From NCBI GenBank assembly GCA_009760855.2, contig WPIO01000118.1, forward strand, positions 1,184,513-1,248,512: a stretch of 64,000 nucleotides of DNA. Reading direction: 5' to 3'. Source of the DNA: Cristatella mucedo. Its lineage: Eukaryota; Bryozoa; Phylactolaemata; Cristatellidae. Numbering within the stretch: position 1 is the stretch's first letter; each line of letters starts with the position of its first letter. This document shows, in pieces, positions 45,180-57,364 of the stretch. The notes below the pieces were generated by a model, which saw only the letters and a list, made by a program, of their open reading frames with translations, made no database searches and was not told the DNA's origin. A program made the position numbers and the translations under genes.

Positions 45180-46650
45180 TATCTTTTAGAAGTATCTGAC
45201 TAGTTAAAGTTGCAATGGAAAGGCACCTAGAAAATCATCACAAGTTTAACTTTATTTCTTACTTCTTTTTAAAATAATCTTGACTGACCTGGATTTATTG
45301 TCTAGCTCAACTGAAAATTCTCATGTAAAAAATTTAACGTAAAGCTCTTTCTACCAATACAAGCAAAGTTGGTCGGAGTTACGTTTTTTTGCTACTATCA
45401 GCCACTTGACTAGGGTCCGCTTTTTAATATTAAATTGGTTTACCAGAACACTTGAATAGCTTGCAAGTATGGCGTATTGATGACTCAGTAGCTAATATAT
45501 AGATTCTTTCGCAGCCTCTGTGGGTCATTTCTGTCTGAGCGAACAAGTTTGTCAAACAATGTGGTGTTTGCTATTATGCTTCTTTTTAATCTAGCTGTAA
45601 TTCGTAAGCTTTGCTAAGTGACTTCAAACTGGTAAGCATGAGCTAAAAATATTTTGTACGAGCTATAATTAATATATTTTATATAATATAATATTAAATA
45701 ATATAATGTAATATATAATACATAATATATACTATAACAAATCTATATCGAATATAAATTAATGTATTACCCTTCACCCTCAACAAGAATAATTTTGACG
45801 CTTTCTAATCATTTCAATTTATATTTATCTCTTCTGAGGAAGCGAGACCTCATGGTTCGTAGTAAGATGCACAAAAATCACCTCGCCTAATAATATTATT
45901 GGGAATACTCACCATGTTAGAACCCGTGAACATGTAAGGGACAAATAATATTAACATAACAGTGAAAAAATGTACATCCTAGTAGGTTTTTAATGTCTTC
46001 AAGCAAGGTAAATTAAATAAGATGTATGTCGGAATACATGTCCCGGCTGTTTAAGTGTACGACCTATAGGAACGGTTTCAAAATTACTTTTATTTTTAGC
46101 TAGAGGAAGAAGACTTCGGTATTAAATTGGGTCGTTTACTAGTCTACTAGCCTTACGATCCTGAATAAAAAGTAGCTTACCTACACAGGTTAGGGCAGTT
46201 CATTGGACCTGGAAGTAAATGAATGAACCTTCTATAAATTTGTTCCTTGTTAGGGAATCAGTGCAGATTCAAAGTGAGTACTGCGACTACAAACCTCCGA
46301 TACAGTTGTGTACCCGCCATAAGAACCTACTTGTCCTAATAAAAAGATCTGTTTTTTTCTGAAATCTGTAGAAGTTGCCTTAGTCGTATTAATAATCAGG
46401 CCATGATGCACTTAAATCCAGCTTTAGCATGCTTCGTGATTATCTTCAAGCCAAGTATGAAACTTCGTTGTTCGGTCTATACAAATAAATAAATAAAAAA
46501 GCCAAGGTCATCGGACGTAATCTTTCTAGTTTCTTTGACTATATCACCAATAAGGAAACGGATTTGTCATGACAGCATTGACTATACAAGCCAGTAAGAC
46601 GAATGGCTTATCGAGGGTTGATTTTTTATAGTTATAGACATCGAAGCATA
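45180..46650. other. UBR intron, no other gene
   Basis: Includes an AT simple repeat at about 45,665-45,740. Nothing else recognised. Confidence 0.35.
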
Positions 46651-46659
46651 AATTAATCG

Positions 46660-46718
46660 GAAAACTTATATCTCTAAGAGCGCTTTAGCAGGTGCGTTAT
46701 TATTGTCATTATTAGAGG
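46660..46718 (+). mobile_element. LINE family B terminal relic
   Basis: The stretch tctaagagcgctttagcaggtgcgttattattgtcattatta is the very end of family B with its ATT-type tail. Confidence 0.55.
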
Positions 46719-46719
46719 T

Positions 46720-46884
46720 TATAATGGATGGGCGAAGTGCTAAATTTTCTCAGTTAAGAGAGCTGAAACGTTTCTGCTGAGCAGTTAATATCTATGGAGT
46801 GGGACCTCGTACCATTGGCCTGCAGATTGACTGCCTTATAAATCTTTTTTCTAACTGGCAGGACTTCAGTTTCTGAGTGAAAGA

Positions 46885-46917
<33 letters not shown>

Positions 46918-47575
46918 TACTTGATAAAGCGCCCTCAGAGAACTTAATCTCGTTCTAGGCGCTTTACATTTGCTGCAAAGGGAAGAACTTGTTGGTATAA
47001 GCTTTGTCTAGACTTTAAGGGATTATTTGAAATTCACAAGAGTTTCATCACACCCAGACTTCTTAAAACGTTGTCCTAGCCTAAGCTTAACATGGTACAT
47101 ATGTTTAAGCTTTTTTATAAATTAAAAGGAGTCCTCATGACTGTGAGCGCTTTTTTCAAGTGTACTCTTTAGTGTTATGCTCACTGCAACAGTTAGGGTA
47201 TTAAGCCTGTCTGTCAAGTATGGGTGCAGTTTAAGAATACATACATCATACAAATATTTTAAAAATGTGTCTCGTCCAATGCTTTTTAAGTTACACCGGT
47301 CAAAAACTTGGCATTATCTTTGACGTGCAACAGAGTTAGAACAGTAAACGAGACCTAATGATGATCCTAAAGAGTCACCAGGCCCAGACCAATGTAAGTG
47401 GAACAGTATTTATAAGTAATACCGAGATCTAGTGTATGGCCACCTGTTTATAGGTATGATTAATGATTTGGATCGAAATAAAATTGTCCAGACAGCCATT
47501 AAATAAGTCACCCTGGCTTATGCTTGGGTTATCAGCGTGAATATTGAAATCTCAGGCAATCAGTAACTTTAAGAT
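46720..47575 (-). mobile_element. LINE family A linker and endonuclease fragment
   Basis: It matches the A copy at 20,580-21,350: gctgaaacgtttctgctgagcag, tgggacctcgtaccattggcc, gtcaagtatgggtgcag, gtgaatattgaaatctc. It lacks both ends and is interrupted by a B 3' end at 46,887-46,985. Confidence 0.75.
46887..46985 (-). mobile_element. LINE family B minimal 3'-end insertion in LINE A
   Basis: A pure AAT tract of about 30 bases is followed by gtacttgataaagcgccctcagagaacttaatctcgttctaggcgctttacatttgctgcaaaggga, one of the best-preserved B ends in the window, so probably young. It separates two halves of a LINE A fragment. Confidence 0.85.
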
Positions 47576-47579
47576 TTGG

Positions 47580-49220
47580 TCACTGACTTTTAATTCGTTT
47601 GCTTTTTCTCGTATTTTGTGATGGGACAGCCAAGTACTATTAAGTTTAGTAAATACAGCTGTATTTATGCTTTACTCGCTTCTAGCCGTTGATCGCATTA
47701 AATTCTCCGATCGCTTGTGGTCTATGCAGTGCTAACGCCCATTCTGTAATGGTAGCAAACTATCTCAAACTGAAAGAAGGTACTATTAACAAAAAGGTAC
47801 AGCCTAACTAATATCGACGAGGAAACTCTTAAGTTGGACACTCAATGTCAGATCAGTCTTCAGATCTTCCATTCCATCAGCCCAAACTCCTTGTCCTGGT
47901 TTATTGACCACACTAAGCTGAATGACGATCAGACGGAAAAGCTACGCTTAGGGTAAATCAAGCTTGCAGGTTAGTTACCCAACGTTTCCATCAATTTCAT
48001 ACTTTCCCCAACATTCAGATGGATTACAAAAGAAAATAAGTGATGTTAGCTAAAAATTGACTGCTGCAAGGGAAAAGTGGCTGCTACTAGTGCCCGAAGC
48101 GACATTTAGACTCACAGAACGTATGACCTTTTAGGCCTATCTACTGACAGTCATGAATTTAAAGAGATAAGTGAAAAGAATGAATTAACCCCCACCATCC
48201 GGTAATGCGAGAACTCATTCGAGACATCTGAATCATTTGATTTAATTGTTGATAAGACTTTGGATTGGAAGATCGGATTTCATACAACGGTTTTTTCAAC
48301 TAAATGATAGCAGAGCCACATTTCGAAAATCAGGTATTACTTTGCAATAATTACTTCGAAACTGCTTCACTTATTTTATAAGTCATTACATGATTAATAC
48401 AATTCTAAGCATTCCAGAATTCTCACCAGAGCCCTTAAATATCTACCAATGATGAACAATAGTGAACTCCAAGTTAACCTACGACGAAACTTCTACTAAA
48501 TGCTAACCACTTTGGAAAAAACATAACCGGCTCCTCATAAACTGATATTCCCCGTCAATTTCCTTAGCTCAGTATACTATTTACTTCATATGGTTGATGC
48601 AACTTAACTAGCAGACCAATTGACCGTCTTGAGTTTAGTTTCTGCTCACTATACGGTATATTTTCATTTCAATATTAAATGTACGTAACCTAAACCTTCG
48701 GGTTATTTAAATATTCCGATCAATGTAGCATACATCAGGTGGCCGAACTGGCTTTACTAATACTTCTATAAATTTTTAATTTAATACACATCTCCTTCCC
48801 TTTGTATGACTTTTTTGTGGAGATCAACAGGTCAGAAAATGCCTCTCAGAGAATAGAAATAAACTTAAATTAAGTTAACTTTAAGGTGCTTTTGAAGGCA
48901 AAAATTGTAAGTATGTTAATAGAAAAAGGAGAGAATACATCAAAGTGCTTTGCTTATCAATTGCTCCTCAAGATGACAGATCTTAATCAGTTTCACAGTA
49001 GACTCGGCTAAAAATTGTGTGGTAGTTGCCAAAGCTGTTAATAAACCGTTCATCGTATGCCTGGTTTATGCTCAAAAGTCCCTATTTGTGGTTATACATG
49101 TCAACTGCTACCCTAATGGGAATTGTACGGAGAAATGACGCAAATAGTTTTCACTGATATCATCAATTATGAATGGGTAAGGCAAAGTAATAGCTATTTT
49201 ATTTTCGTTGTTTCCATTAG
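47580..49220. other. UBR intron, no clear feature
   Basis: AT-rich. A short diverged RT-like stretch near 47,750-47,800 (gtaatggtagcaaactatctcaaactga) may be a LINE B relic. Confidence 0.3.
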
Positions 49221-49300
49221 AGAAGAACGAATGTCTGCAACTGAAGAAAAAGCCGCAGGTGCAACTGCACGATTCTTGCTTCTACTCCTACAGATATTAG
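49221..49300 (+). CDS. UBR1/2-like: UBR1/2-like exon 9
   Basis: Acceptor tttccattag and donor gtgagt bound 80 bases. The frame reads EERMSATEEKAAGATARFLL and then LLLQIL plus G. It corresponds to the family helix leading into the I-G-E-R-Y motif, whose ERY starts the next exon. The first base completes the Gln codon begun at 45,169. Confidence 0.8.
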
Positions 49301-49304
49301 GTGA

Positions 49305-50065
49305 GTTTCTTAGTTTGAAACGATTTCTATAAATTTTAAAAACTAGGATTCTGAAGCAGGCAGTCGATTAAAACGCTTTTTGTTTGCTAACTTGCATTTC
49401 ATTGAGATTCCTATTGAACTCAGCTGCTATAGGACAAATTGAGTCACTTTTACCTATATTATTAATCTTGGAACAATAATTAGCGATATAAAACATCTGT
49501 ACATAAAATATAAGATTTCACTACTCGCTCACTTCTATTTATAGCTGGTTTTGTCGCATTTCTGATACCAGTTGGCAAGTTACAAGAATTGTTAGAAACT
49601 TTCTTGCTTACCCTTTTTTCAATCATGAAATGTATTTTCCATGTCACCCACCCAGTTAAGAAATAAAGGCTTCCCTTAAATGCCGAAATCCTTTCCTAGC
49701 TTATTTCGCATGTCTTTAAAATAATTAAAATGGTGCGAAATCCCTAATTGGTGCTGCGAGATAGGCAAAAATTCAGGTCACAGGTCAATGGAAATTTCTA
49801 CACATCGATTCTCAATACGTAGTAGAAACTAAATAATTCAGGATTTAAATTTTTTCAATACACATTAGGCAATGATGAATGCAATGCTCAGTGCCACTGA
49901 CGGGAATGGGAGCGAATGCTTAAATAGTTCTTTTGGGGAGCTGTGACATCCTCTGGTGACTCATTCAATGTGTTCTCTCGAGTTTTAAAAATATATAAAA
50001 ACCAGCTTACTAGTTACGAGCAAATCAAGTGAATTTAGAAATAAGAAAAGCAAAAATTTAAAATC
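49305..50065. other. UBR intron, no feature
   Basis: AT-rich unique-looking DNA. Confidence 0.3.
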
Positions 50066-50069
50066 AATT

Positions 50070-51110
50070 CTGCCATCATATCTCCTGTTGATCGTGTTCG
50101 AAATATATGTGCCCCTCTCCAAAGTGTAGACCTTTCATTAGACGACTATATCAGCTCCAGTCGCAACGGCATACTTTCAGCTACACAGCACTGCTGCCAT
50201 TTGGCCGTCTTTAGAGGAGGACAATACATCTAAATTGGTCCACCCATGTTTGACGTACTTTCTCGACTTAGGTAACTCACTGTTTACTGGTCCCAAAGCC
50301 TGTGTTCTCATGCACTTACAGCTGGTGCAATTCTTTGCTGCTAAGATAGTCCATCTTGAGATGTAAAGAATAAATAAATAAAATAAATACTGGCTAATTT
50401 AACTGCCTTTTTTTCTATAGCGACAGAAGGGCCTTTACGGCTATCACCAACGCTTGCTGTAGCGAAAAAGGATCGCCCACCGCAGGATTCGAACCCATGA
50501 CCTCGGGGTCGAGGTCGTGAAAATGCTACCACCTTACATAGTGAGCCATTACGGCTCACCGTTGCCACCTTACCCTAAATCGTCGACATGCACAAGCCAA
50601 CAGTCAATCAAGGCATCACTCTCAGGTTTCTGTTATGCACTTTTACGTCTCTTTATTATTTGGCTCCAATCTACCAATCACATTTACTTCCCTACTAAGT
50701 GATGCATCTCACAACCAACATGCTTTTTTGCATATCCTCGTGTACCAACACCATTTGCGTTACTCAAATCTTCTTTAGACCGTGGTTTTAGTTTCTACGT
50801 TCTAAAAGCCTCATACTCACTTCCGACTGACATAAAAGCATATCCGGGCTTGATGAAATCTTAAAACTTACTGAAACGCACCTATTCGTTACCGAATTCA
50901 GTAGGTTAGTCTGATTCGTACTTTAGGTGCTTATGTGCTCTGATACCTAGCATAAAGCCACTAACCATATTTGCACTTTTACCAACTGCATGTTACTTCT
51001 GACCCTGTTCAGCTTGTTTTTATTGAGCTTGATCCAGCACACGGCTCGACGAGGTTTGATTAATTTATCTGAGGAAGCTATACCTATGTATTAATAGGAT
51101 TATTATTGTT
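50070..51110 (+). mobile_element. LINE family B 3' half with SINE insertion
   Basis: The B RT-to-3'-UTR sequence starts near ttctgccatcatatctcctgttg, continues after a SINE (50,390-50,560) with ttacgtctctttattatttggctcc and ends ggattattattgttc. Heavily decayed. Confidence 0.7.
50390..50560 (-). mobile_element. tRNA-derived SINE, well preserved
   Basis: The reverse complement reads ggtgagccgtaatggctcac, a B box (gggttcgaatcc), and a body ending ctatagaaaaaaaggcagttaaattagcc. It is close to the copy at 55,789. It sits inside LINE B. Confidence 0.85.
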
Positions 51111-51373
51111 CATACCTGGATTATTTTTTAACCCTGATTCTTAAAAATAGTACATACGAAGTCAGGAATATTCAAATATGTTTACCTTCTTTAATGGTTC
51201 CCTGAATACGACATTAAAAAGTGCTATTAATAAGGTGCACAATAAAAATTCCCTTATGAGAAAATTAGCCGTGCCTTGCCGAGAGTAGTTATAATCCTGA
51301 AATCATGCATAGCTACTGACACTTGGAAAGTACACAGATTTCATAGTTTCATGGAAAGCAGTTGTGTTTCTAG

Positions 51374-51501
51374 GTGAGAGATACAACCTGGGAATAGCAG
51401 CAAACTTTACTCACCATGAATTACTGAGGCATCAAGTGATTCAAGCTCTTGCAGTTCATCCAATGACCTACAAAAACCAAGGATTTCCTTACTTTTCACG
51501 A
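51374..51501 (+). CDS. UBR1/2-like: UBR1/2-like exon 10 (winged-helix-like region)
   Basis: Acceptor gtttctag and donor gtaagt bound 128 bases. After GT (completing Gly) the frame reads ERYNLGIAANFTHHELLRHQ, then VIQALAVHPMTYKNQGF. This matches the family order GERY....(T)..E...R..IH.L.I.PM.(H/Y). Ends in phase 0. Confidence 0.9.
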
Positions 51502-51659
51502 GTAAGTAGAGCTACTTATGTTATATTGCATAAATAAGATTATTTACCAATAAGTTTAGAACCAGAGTTGAACTGCCAATTGAGTCTTCTAGAAACTTCT
51601 TTCGACTCAATCATAATTTCATTTCCATGCTATAGTATCTTTACAATTGGTAAATACAG

Positions 51660-51806
51660 GTAAACTTCCCGGCTATTAATAAAGTCATCGGTGAAGTATC
51701 AAATCTTCGGCTGTCAGAAGAAGAAAAGATTATTGAATTAAAGCCCAGTCTATATTGCGAAGTAAATCCTATTTGGTTCGGCTACAAGAAAGTACATTTG
51801 GATCAC
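51660..51806 (+). CDS. UBR1/2-like: UBR1/2-like exon 11 (winged-helix-like region)
   Basis: Acceptor aaatacag and donor gtaagc bound 49 codons reading VNFPAINKVIGEVSNLRLSE and then IIELKPSLYCEVNPIWFGYK. It parallels the family sequence (L)..V(I)..VA.F......G.YELK...(L/Y)...(N/D)P.(F/Y)..Y. Phase 0 on both sides. Confidence 0.9.
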
Positions 51807-51809
51807 GTA

Positions 51810-53557
51810 AGCTCTCGTACTCTACATGTATAAAGTTGTAAACACAGCCAAAGATGCTATCAAATGTTTTATTACCATTTACGCGTTCCCCCATATTTTT
51901 TGTAGTGTTAATTGTTATTGTTTTGTCCGAGCTGATATGCATACTTAGCGATTCTTTGGTACCACAATAAGCACACGGAAGCCAGTCATCGGCTCATTAG
52001 GCGGTAGTGCAAGTTATTTGTGTCTACAGTAAATCCTTATTGTATTCGATAGATGTTGGTACGAAGTATTTACGTTTTTCGAAAAAAAAATTCCAGTCAC
52101 ACAAGAATACTTAAAAGCGCCGTCTTGTTTAAATAACTTACTTAGTTGACAAGTAGTTCCCATGCACGCAAAGCAGGCAGGAAATAAGTTATTAAGCAAG
52201 CAACTTCTACAACCCGCGCTTCCTTTACTGCAAATTTAAAGTTCCCTATAAATAGATCGAGATATCTGAGGTGATATGGCTAAGGTATTAATATTATTAT
52301 AAAAGATTTTTCTTGATAATGAAAATATACCATTTTTACCATAAATTACCGCATTTAAATGTTTTTGAAGAATCTTTATTTACAGAAAGCCTGCATGAGT
52401 GTGCATACGAACTTGCTTGCAATGTAAAACGTCGGGGTGGTCAATTTTTTTTAATGAGGATTCTGAAGCCAGTCAAATATTCTCTGGCTGCCCTGTAAGT
52501 AGGCTAAAAAGGCTAATCAATAAATTATCATTAAAATAAATTCTAATTAGTGTAACTTATTATTAGTTCTTTCTTCAAACTTTTCTAATCGCCTATTTTT
52601 TTCTAATAGAGGTCTATCTAGATCGCTGCTTTAGCCACATTCTGGGGCACTTGTCTACACATTCTTAGCACTACATATTCCACTGTGATACATTTCGTTG
52701 TTAGCTAGTTATAGCAATTTACCGCAAACTTGATAGAGATCCAAAAATGTACTAGTTCGAGATCTATACTTATGCAGCAGTAATTTATTTTTATTTTATT
52801 GAAACTGTTACACCAATAGTTATTGCTAAGAATCTCCTTGGAATACAGATTAGTCAAATCGTGTTTCCTCATGCAAAGATTTTAATCTGATCTTATTATC
52901 CGTATAATCACTATAATTACATTTTTCACAATTATACAGCTGAATTGTTCCAGCGGTTTAGACGCTCGCCCACCCGAGGTCTTGCTGATGTCAGAGGCTC
53001 GGGCCATGCGACATTTGTGAAGCACCTGATTTGAGATTAAGTTCACTTGGGGTGCCATGCAAATGAATTATACTATACAATTATTAAATCAATATCACAA
53101 AAGAATTGTTGTTGGATAAAATGGGTTCATAAATATATTTTTTTAAAGAGATACATCTGCTTCTACAAGCACTGGATGGGAATTTTCAAGCTCAACTTAT
53201 ATTTGTCCCAGGTTCACATTTACAATTAAGATATTTACGTGCAAGACTGAGTTGTCCATCCCTCCATATGAGTTTACTAATAACGACCCAATCCTTATCA
53301 TCAACAGCAATCGATAATTGTAATGCAATATAAAGCAATTTACACCTCAGGTGCCCATATAATTTGATTCCTATATCTTCTACGTTTCAAGAATCACGAG
53401 GTTTCACGTTTTTTAATTCGAAGCAAATACTTAAAGTAAAATGCGTAGCTAATGCTTGCGGATGAACTAACTTTAATTTTGTGTGATTTTCACTGGGTAA
53501 GGCAATTTCAAAAACCATTTAATTTGTACAATTAAAATTCCATGGAAACTACTTTAG
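51810..53557. other. UBR intron, no feature accepted
   Basis: AT-rich. A 61-codon frame at 52,313-52,498 ends at a good donor, but no phase allows it to sit between the flanking exons. Confidence 0.35.
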
Positions 53558-53776
53558 ATCCGAGAGATGCAACGACAAAGTATGGAGAAAGCGAAATTGA
53601 ACTGGGCTGGGGAAAGATTTCCACTAGCCGTGCCTCAACCACCGATGTTCAACAACAACCTTTCTAAAGTTGTACGGCTACTTTACAGCGAAGTTATGTT
53701 GTTCGTAATGAAACACGTTTTAGCCAGGCAACTTAATGCTCCCAAGTCACCTCAAAATGAAGACAATTGCAGTAAG
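53558..53776 (+). CDS. UBR1/2-like: UBR1/2-like exon 12
   Basis: Acceptor actactttag and donor gtaaag bound 73 codons. The frame reads IREMQRQSMEKAKLNWAGER, then FPLAVPQPPMFNNNLSKVVR and LFVMKHVLARQL. It corresponds to the charged K/R/Q helix, the proline-rich piece (PPPPP in mammals, P..QPP here) and the following helix of UBR1/2. Phase 0 on both sides. Confidence 0.9.
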
Positions 53777-53880
53777 GTAAAGGCTGGTGCCTCATGAAAA
53801 TAAGACATACACTACCTTTCTCATTCATCAAAAGACCTATGCCTCCCAACAAGACATATAATTTAATAGTTTACGTGCAG

Positions 53881-53974
53881 GTTCTTCAACTCATAGTGCT
53901 AGCACTTCACGAAGACAAAAGAAGGTTTCTAGAAGGTGACGATTCACTGGAGTTCATTAGTATTGCAACCGTTG
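53881..53974 (+). CDS. UBR1/2-like: UBR1/2-like exon 13
   Basis: Acceptor gtttacgtgcag and donor gtatgt bound 94 bases reading VLQLIVLALHEDKRRFLEGD, then LEFISIATV and one leftover G. It matches the family helix H-I-L-x-L-(G/A)-L-x-E-(E/D)-K. Confidence 0.85.
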
Positions 53975-54063
53975 GTATGTTTGCCTTTTAATACGAGAGG
54001 CGAACCGTTTAACTTTCGCGTTTTATCAGAAGTTTTAGCAATTGACGGCGCAATATTTTTTAG

Positions 54064-54290
54064 GAGAAGATGCTAGTCTAATACAAAAGCTGAATGCGAT
54101 AGTTGAGCCACCATCTATTGAAGACGAACTGACACGTGAGCTAGCTCACTGGGTGCTACGCTATTTGATTGCCATTCAAAATATGAAAACTACTTCTGTC
54201 TACAAAGAGCCGATACCTTGGTCATTCAGTGAAGAAGTTCAAAAAAAAGCTGAACTTCTGCAAGTTTCTGCAGAGAACATAAAAAACGTG
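54064..54290 (+). CDS. UBR1/2-like: UBR1/2-like exon 14
   Basis: Acceptor attttttag and donor gtaagc bound 227 bases. The frame reads EDASLIQKLNAIVEPPSIED, then ELTRELAHWVLRYLIAIQNM and ends SAENIKNV. The piece resembles the family segment LL.KL......LE....MI.WIL..F. Phase 0 at the end. The preceding intron is only 89 bases. Confidence 0.85.
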
Positions 54291-54424
54291 GTAAGCGACG
54301 TAAAGAATTATTTTTCTTGGAATATACATAATTTAACTACAAGATTGAATCATTACATGCAATCTGCAATTAACTGTAATCGAGATTATAGCTATATACT
54401 CTTCCGAAAAGAGTAAACAAGTTG

Positions 54425-54910
54425 AATGTACAGGCTGCTCTAAGAAATGGTTTGTCAAATCGTCATGCAATTTTATAATTTCGTATTATGCTTAGCAAAA
54501 AATTAGAGGATCATTCATATATATGGATCTGTTCAACTTGCAAACGGCGGAAATGAAAAAAGTGTCGTTTGGTCATTTTACCAGGGAGAAAATAGGGAAG
54601 TGTCCCACTGGCCAGTAAAAACTCATTCTGACATCATAGTCCAGCCATTTAGTGAAAAAAATAAAGCATACATGGTTTATTTAGTATACATCTTATAACG
54701 ATAACCGGTTTAAGGACATTAGTTCCTAGCTATATCCGAAGGATTCATTGTTCAATACACAGCAGATTTATATCAGTTTTTGTACACCTTTAACTGTGTG
54801 AGCTTGTTCAGTTAAAATGTAATCGCACCAAAAAGCTTTCATCTAACGACCTATCCATATGTATACTATTTGCACTAAATACTCAATTCTCATCAAATAA
54901 CTATCTCATT
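54425..54910. other. UBR intron, no feature
   Basis: AT-rich, nothing recognised. Confidence 0.3.
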
Positions 54911-54914
54911 TTAC

Positions 54915-55180
54915 GTAATGTAATGTAATGTATCTCCTTCAGTAACTCCACAAAGTCATAAAGACCATGTGGGTGTTACGCAGGAGAGTTTTGTATAGCT
55001 TACTCACAGCCTAAGGAGCTTTCGGTACGCATTCGGTAGCCAACAGACTTCGTCTCATGCAACAAAGAGAAAGTGGGAAGCATAGCAGAGTCAGGAGAGC
55101 AGTTAAGGTAGTGAGTAGCATGGAAGTAGCAATTCAGGACCGTTGAAAAAGATGTGCCATAGTCGGCAGTTGGAGAGTAC
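54915..55180 (-). mobile_element. LINE family A 3'-end fragment with ATTAC-type tail
   Basis: Read on the minus strand it ends ...gaaggagatacattacattacattacg, a clear example of the family tail (its complement, taatgtaatgtaatg, is at 54,918). The minus frame 55,000-55,248 contains SLLHETKSVGYRMRTES, also present at the end of the 18,817 frame. Confidence 0.9.
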
Positions 55181-55521
55181 GTATATTCATCCTTCTCGCA
55201 ATTGGAAATTTTACTAAGAATGAGTTCAGTTGAAAACCAATCAAACAAATGACAAGATGTTTTTGAATACTGGCATACAAAAATATGTGATTTTTTTATA
55301 TTAGCAATTAAACAAATAATAAAATATCCGACATGATGTAAATGTTAAGATATTCAGCATTAATGGAATTAAAATTAATTACCAGAGAGAAAGCTTGTTT
55401 TTACTATAACTAGAGCATTTCTGTTATATACTTAGATTAACACTCAAATAGGGTGTCCAAACAGATGGAATAGGAATCATACAGTTTTTGTAAATTTATT
55501 TCACTTCTTTTTTAATTTCAG

Positions 55522-55607
55522 AAACAACTGCATGTCAAGAACTCTATTTCAAAAATTAAAGAAAGGAGTGCCAAACTCTTAAAAGAGAAATTTGGAGAGG
55601 ATCTGGT
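55522..55607 (+). CDS. UBR1/2-like: UBR1/2-like exon 15 (basic coiled segment)
   Basis: Acceptor tttaatttcag and donor gtgagt bound 86 bases reading KQLHVKNSISKIKERSAKLL and then KEKFGEDL plus GT. It occupies the place of the K/R/A-rich coiled helix before the RING in UBR1/2. The two leftover bases are completed by G at 63,618. Confidence 0.8.
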
Positions 55608-55788
55608 GTGAGTTTTCTGCCATTGCTGTGACATGTGTACTGAAATGCAAAGTTGAATTCCTGACATATAAAATAAGTCTTCCTTTATTGATTTTGCTCT
55701 ATTTTTGCTCAATAATGTTACTTGTATTTAGTTAGTATTTGTTGCTTCTTTTCTTTTTAGCCAGATATCAATCACTTGCTTGATAATT

Positions 55789-55974
55789 GGTGAGCCGTAA
55801 TGGCTCACTAGGTAAGGTGGTTGCATTTCTGCGACCTCAGCCCGAGGTTATGGGTTCGAATCCTGCGGCGGGCGATCCTTTATTGCCACTGCAAACGCTG
55901 GTGGTAGCTGCAAAGGCTCTTCTGACGCTCTACAAAAAGAGATTTGTAAATGAGCTAGAATTTATTTATTTATA
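55789..55974 (+). mobile_element. tRNA-derived SINE, best copy
   Basis: It begins ggtgagccgtaatggctcactaggtaaggtgg, with an A-box-like region, and has the B box ggttcgaatcc at 55,853-55,863. These are the internal RNA polymerase III promoter elements of a tRNA-like head. The body follows (gcgatcctttattgccactgc, gctggtggtagctgc, aggctcttctgacgctc), ending in a tttatttatttat tail. No protein is encoded, so mobility would depend on LINE machinery. The tail does not match either LINE family's 3' end. Confidence 0.85.
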
Positions 55975-55979
55975 ATCAG

Positions 55980-57360
55980 AGAAGGAGAGGAATTTTGTAG
56001 AAGCAGTATCGCTTAACTGCTGTTGAAAACCTTCAAGGAAACTATATTCCATCAAACTCTATACTCAAAAGATTTTCTATAGCTTTGTGAATTCATTTTA
56101 AACTCATAATATCAGAATTATTGCTATCTAAATGACACAGTATCAAGATGAAAACAGATACCCCGAGTTAAATGATCCAATGACACTACAACGTTAGATT
56201 GTACGTCAAATATTAGCTAATTAAAATACTTGTTTCATTTAATTAGTGGATTAATTAATGATCCAGTCCCTGTTAACATATTTTCAAATAGCTAGGCCTG
56301 CCAAGCATTGTGTATTTTCAGTTGTCAAGGAATTTTTGGGAGTCTAATTGATTTGATTTCAGGATCTCATATACTACTGAACTTATTTTCACAGCCTCTC
56401 GCCGAACCGGTTTAATCCTGGTATCAGCTAAATGCAATCTTAGCCGAATTTCTTTTTTAGTGCCTGCATTAGTTTCCTGTCTTGGCAATTTTCCAGTGAC
56501 TGAACAACATGGCACTAAATAGGTAATATTAACCAAATTCATTTCGGATGAAAACAAAATGGCACAGAGCAGTATGGTATTGCAGTTACAATGTATAAGG
56601 AAAAAGATGTTAAACTGAAGTCCTTATATTCTGTGAGCACAGTGTACTTATCCTTACAAAGATTTATTTTTCATAAATTATTCCCGACATTGAATAATGT
56701 ATACACATTCTTGTATTGCCAGATGAATGGATACTCATAGCAAGTTCCACAAACTAAAGGCTTTTAGAACATATTCTATTGCAAAATGGGAGCTATTAAT
56801 TAGTAAAATAGATATGCAAACGTTTATATATATGTTAGGATAAGACGCAGTAATAACTATACAATTATTTTGTTCTAACTCCAAAAATTAGAATTCCTAT
56901 CAAGTAGTTATCACGGTAAAGCACACCTGTAATTCGTATTATAAAAGCCTATTTACAGCCCAGCTTTTTCGCTGGTCTATTTCTGACATACCTTAGATTC
57001 ATTTGTTGGCAGACCAGCAGTTTTGATTTATGTTGGAATAGGGACCTAAAAAATGCATAACTATTGAAACAGGACAAGCATGCTTTTCCCAATAGAAGAA
57101 CAGTTATTTCCAAAACGACTTTACTGGATTTATAAAGCTGTTATATCACCTTATTGCTATCAATTTTGGTTTATGTTTTTTAGCGTTTGAGAGTAAATTG
57201 AGAATTTTGTTCAAATTAGCATAGTTTTTTCTTAACTAAATATAAGAACTGTGAAAAACGATAGTGCTGAACCCAGCGAAATGTTACCTCAAAAATTCGG
57301 GAATAGGTCCTAGTTCTAATGCCATGATATGCAAAACAAAGCTTTATGGCAGCACTAGTG
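55980..57360. other. UBR intron, no feature
   Basis: AT-rich. The minus frame 56,318-56,557 has no splice or domain support. Confidence 0.3.
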
Positions 57361-57364
57361 AAGT

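Noticed and set aside
49123..49180. Possible small exon just before 49,221 (frame MYGEMTQIVFTD, donor gtaagg)
   Set aside because: The exon at 45,012 splices directly in phase to 49,221, and no acceptor precedes this frame after the upstream stop.
52313..52498. 61-codon frame ending at a good gtaagt donor inside the UBR gene
   Set aside because: Its acceptor gives a phase that fits neither the exon ending 51,806 nor the one starting 53,558, and those two join directly in phase with the expected family sequence.
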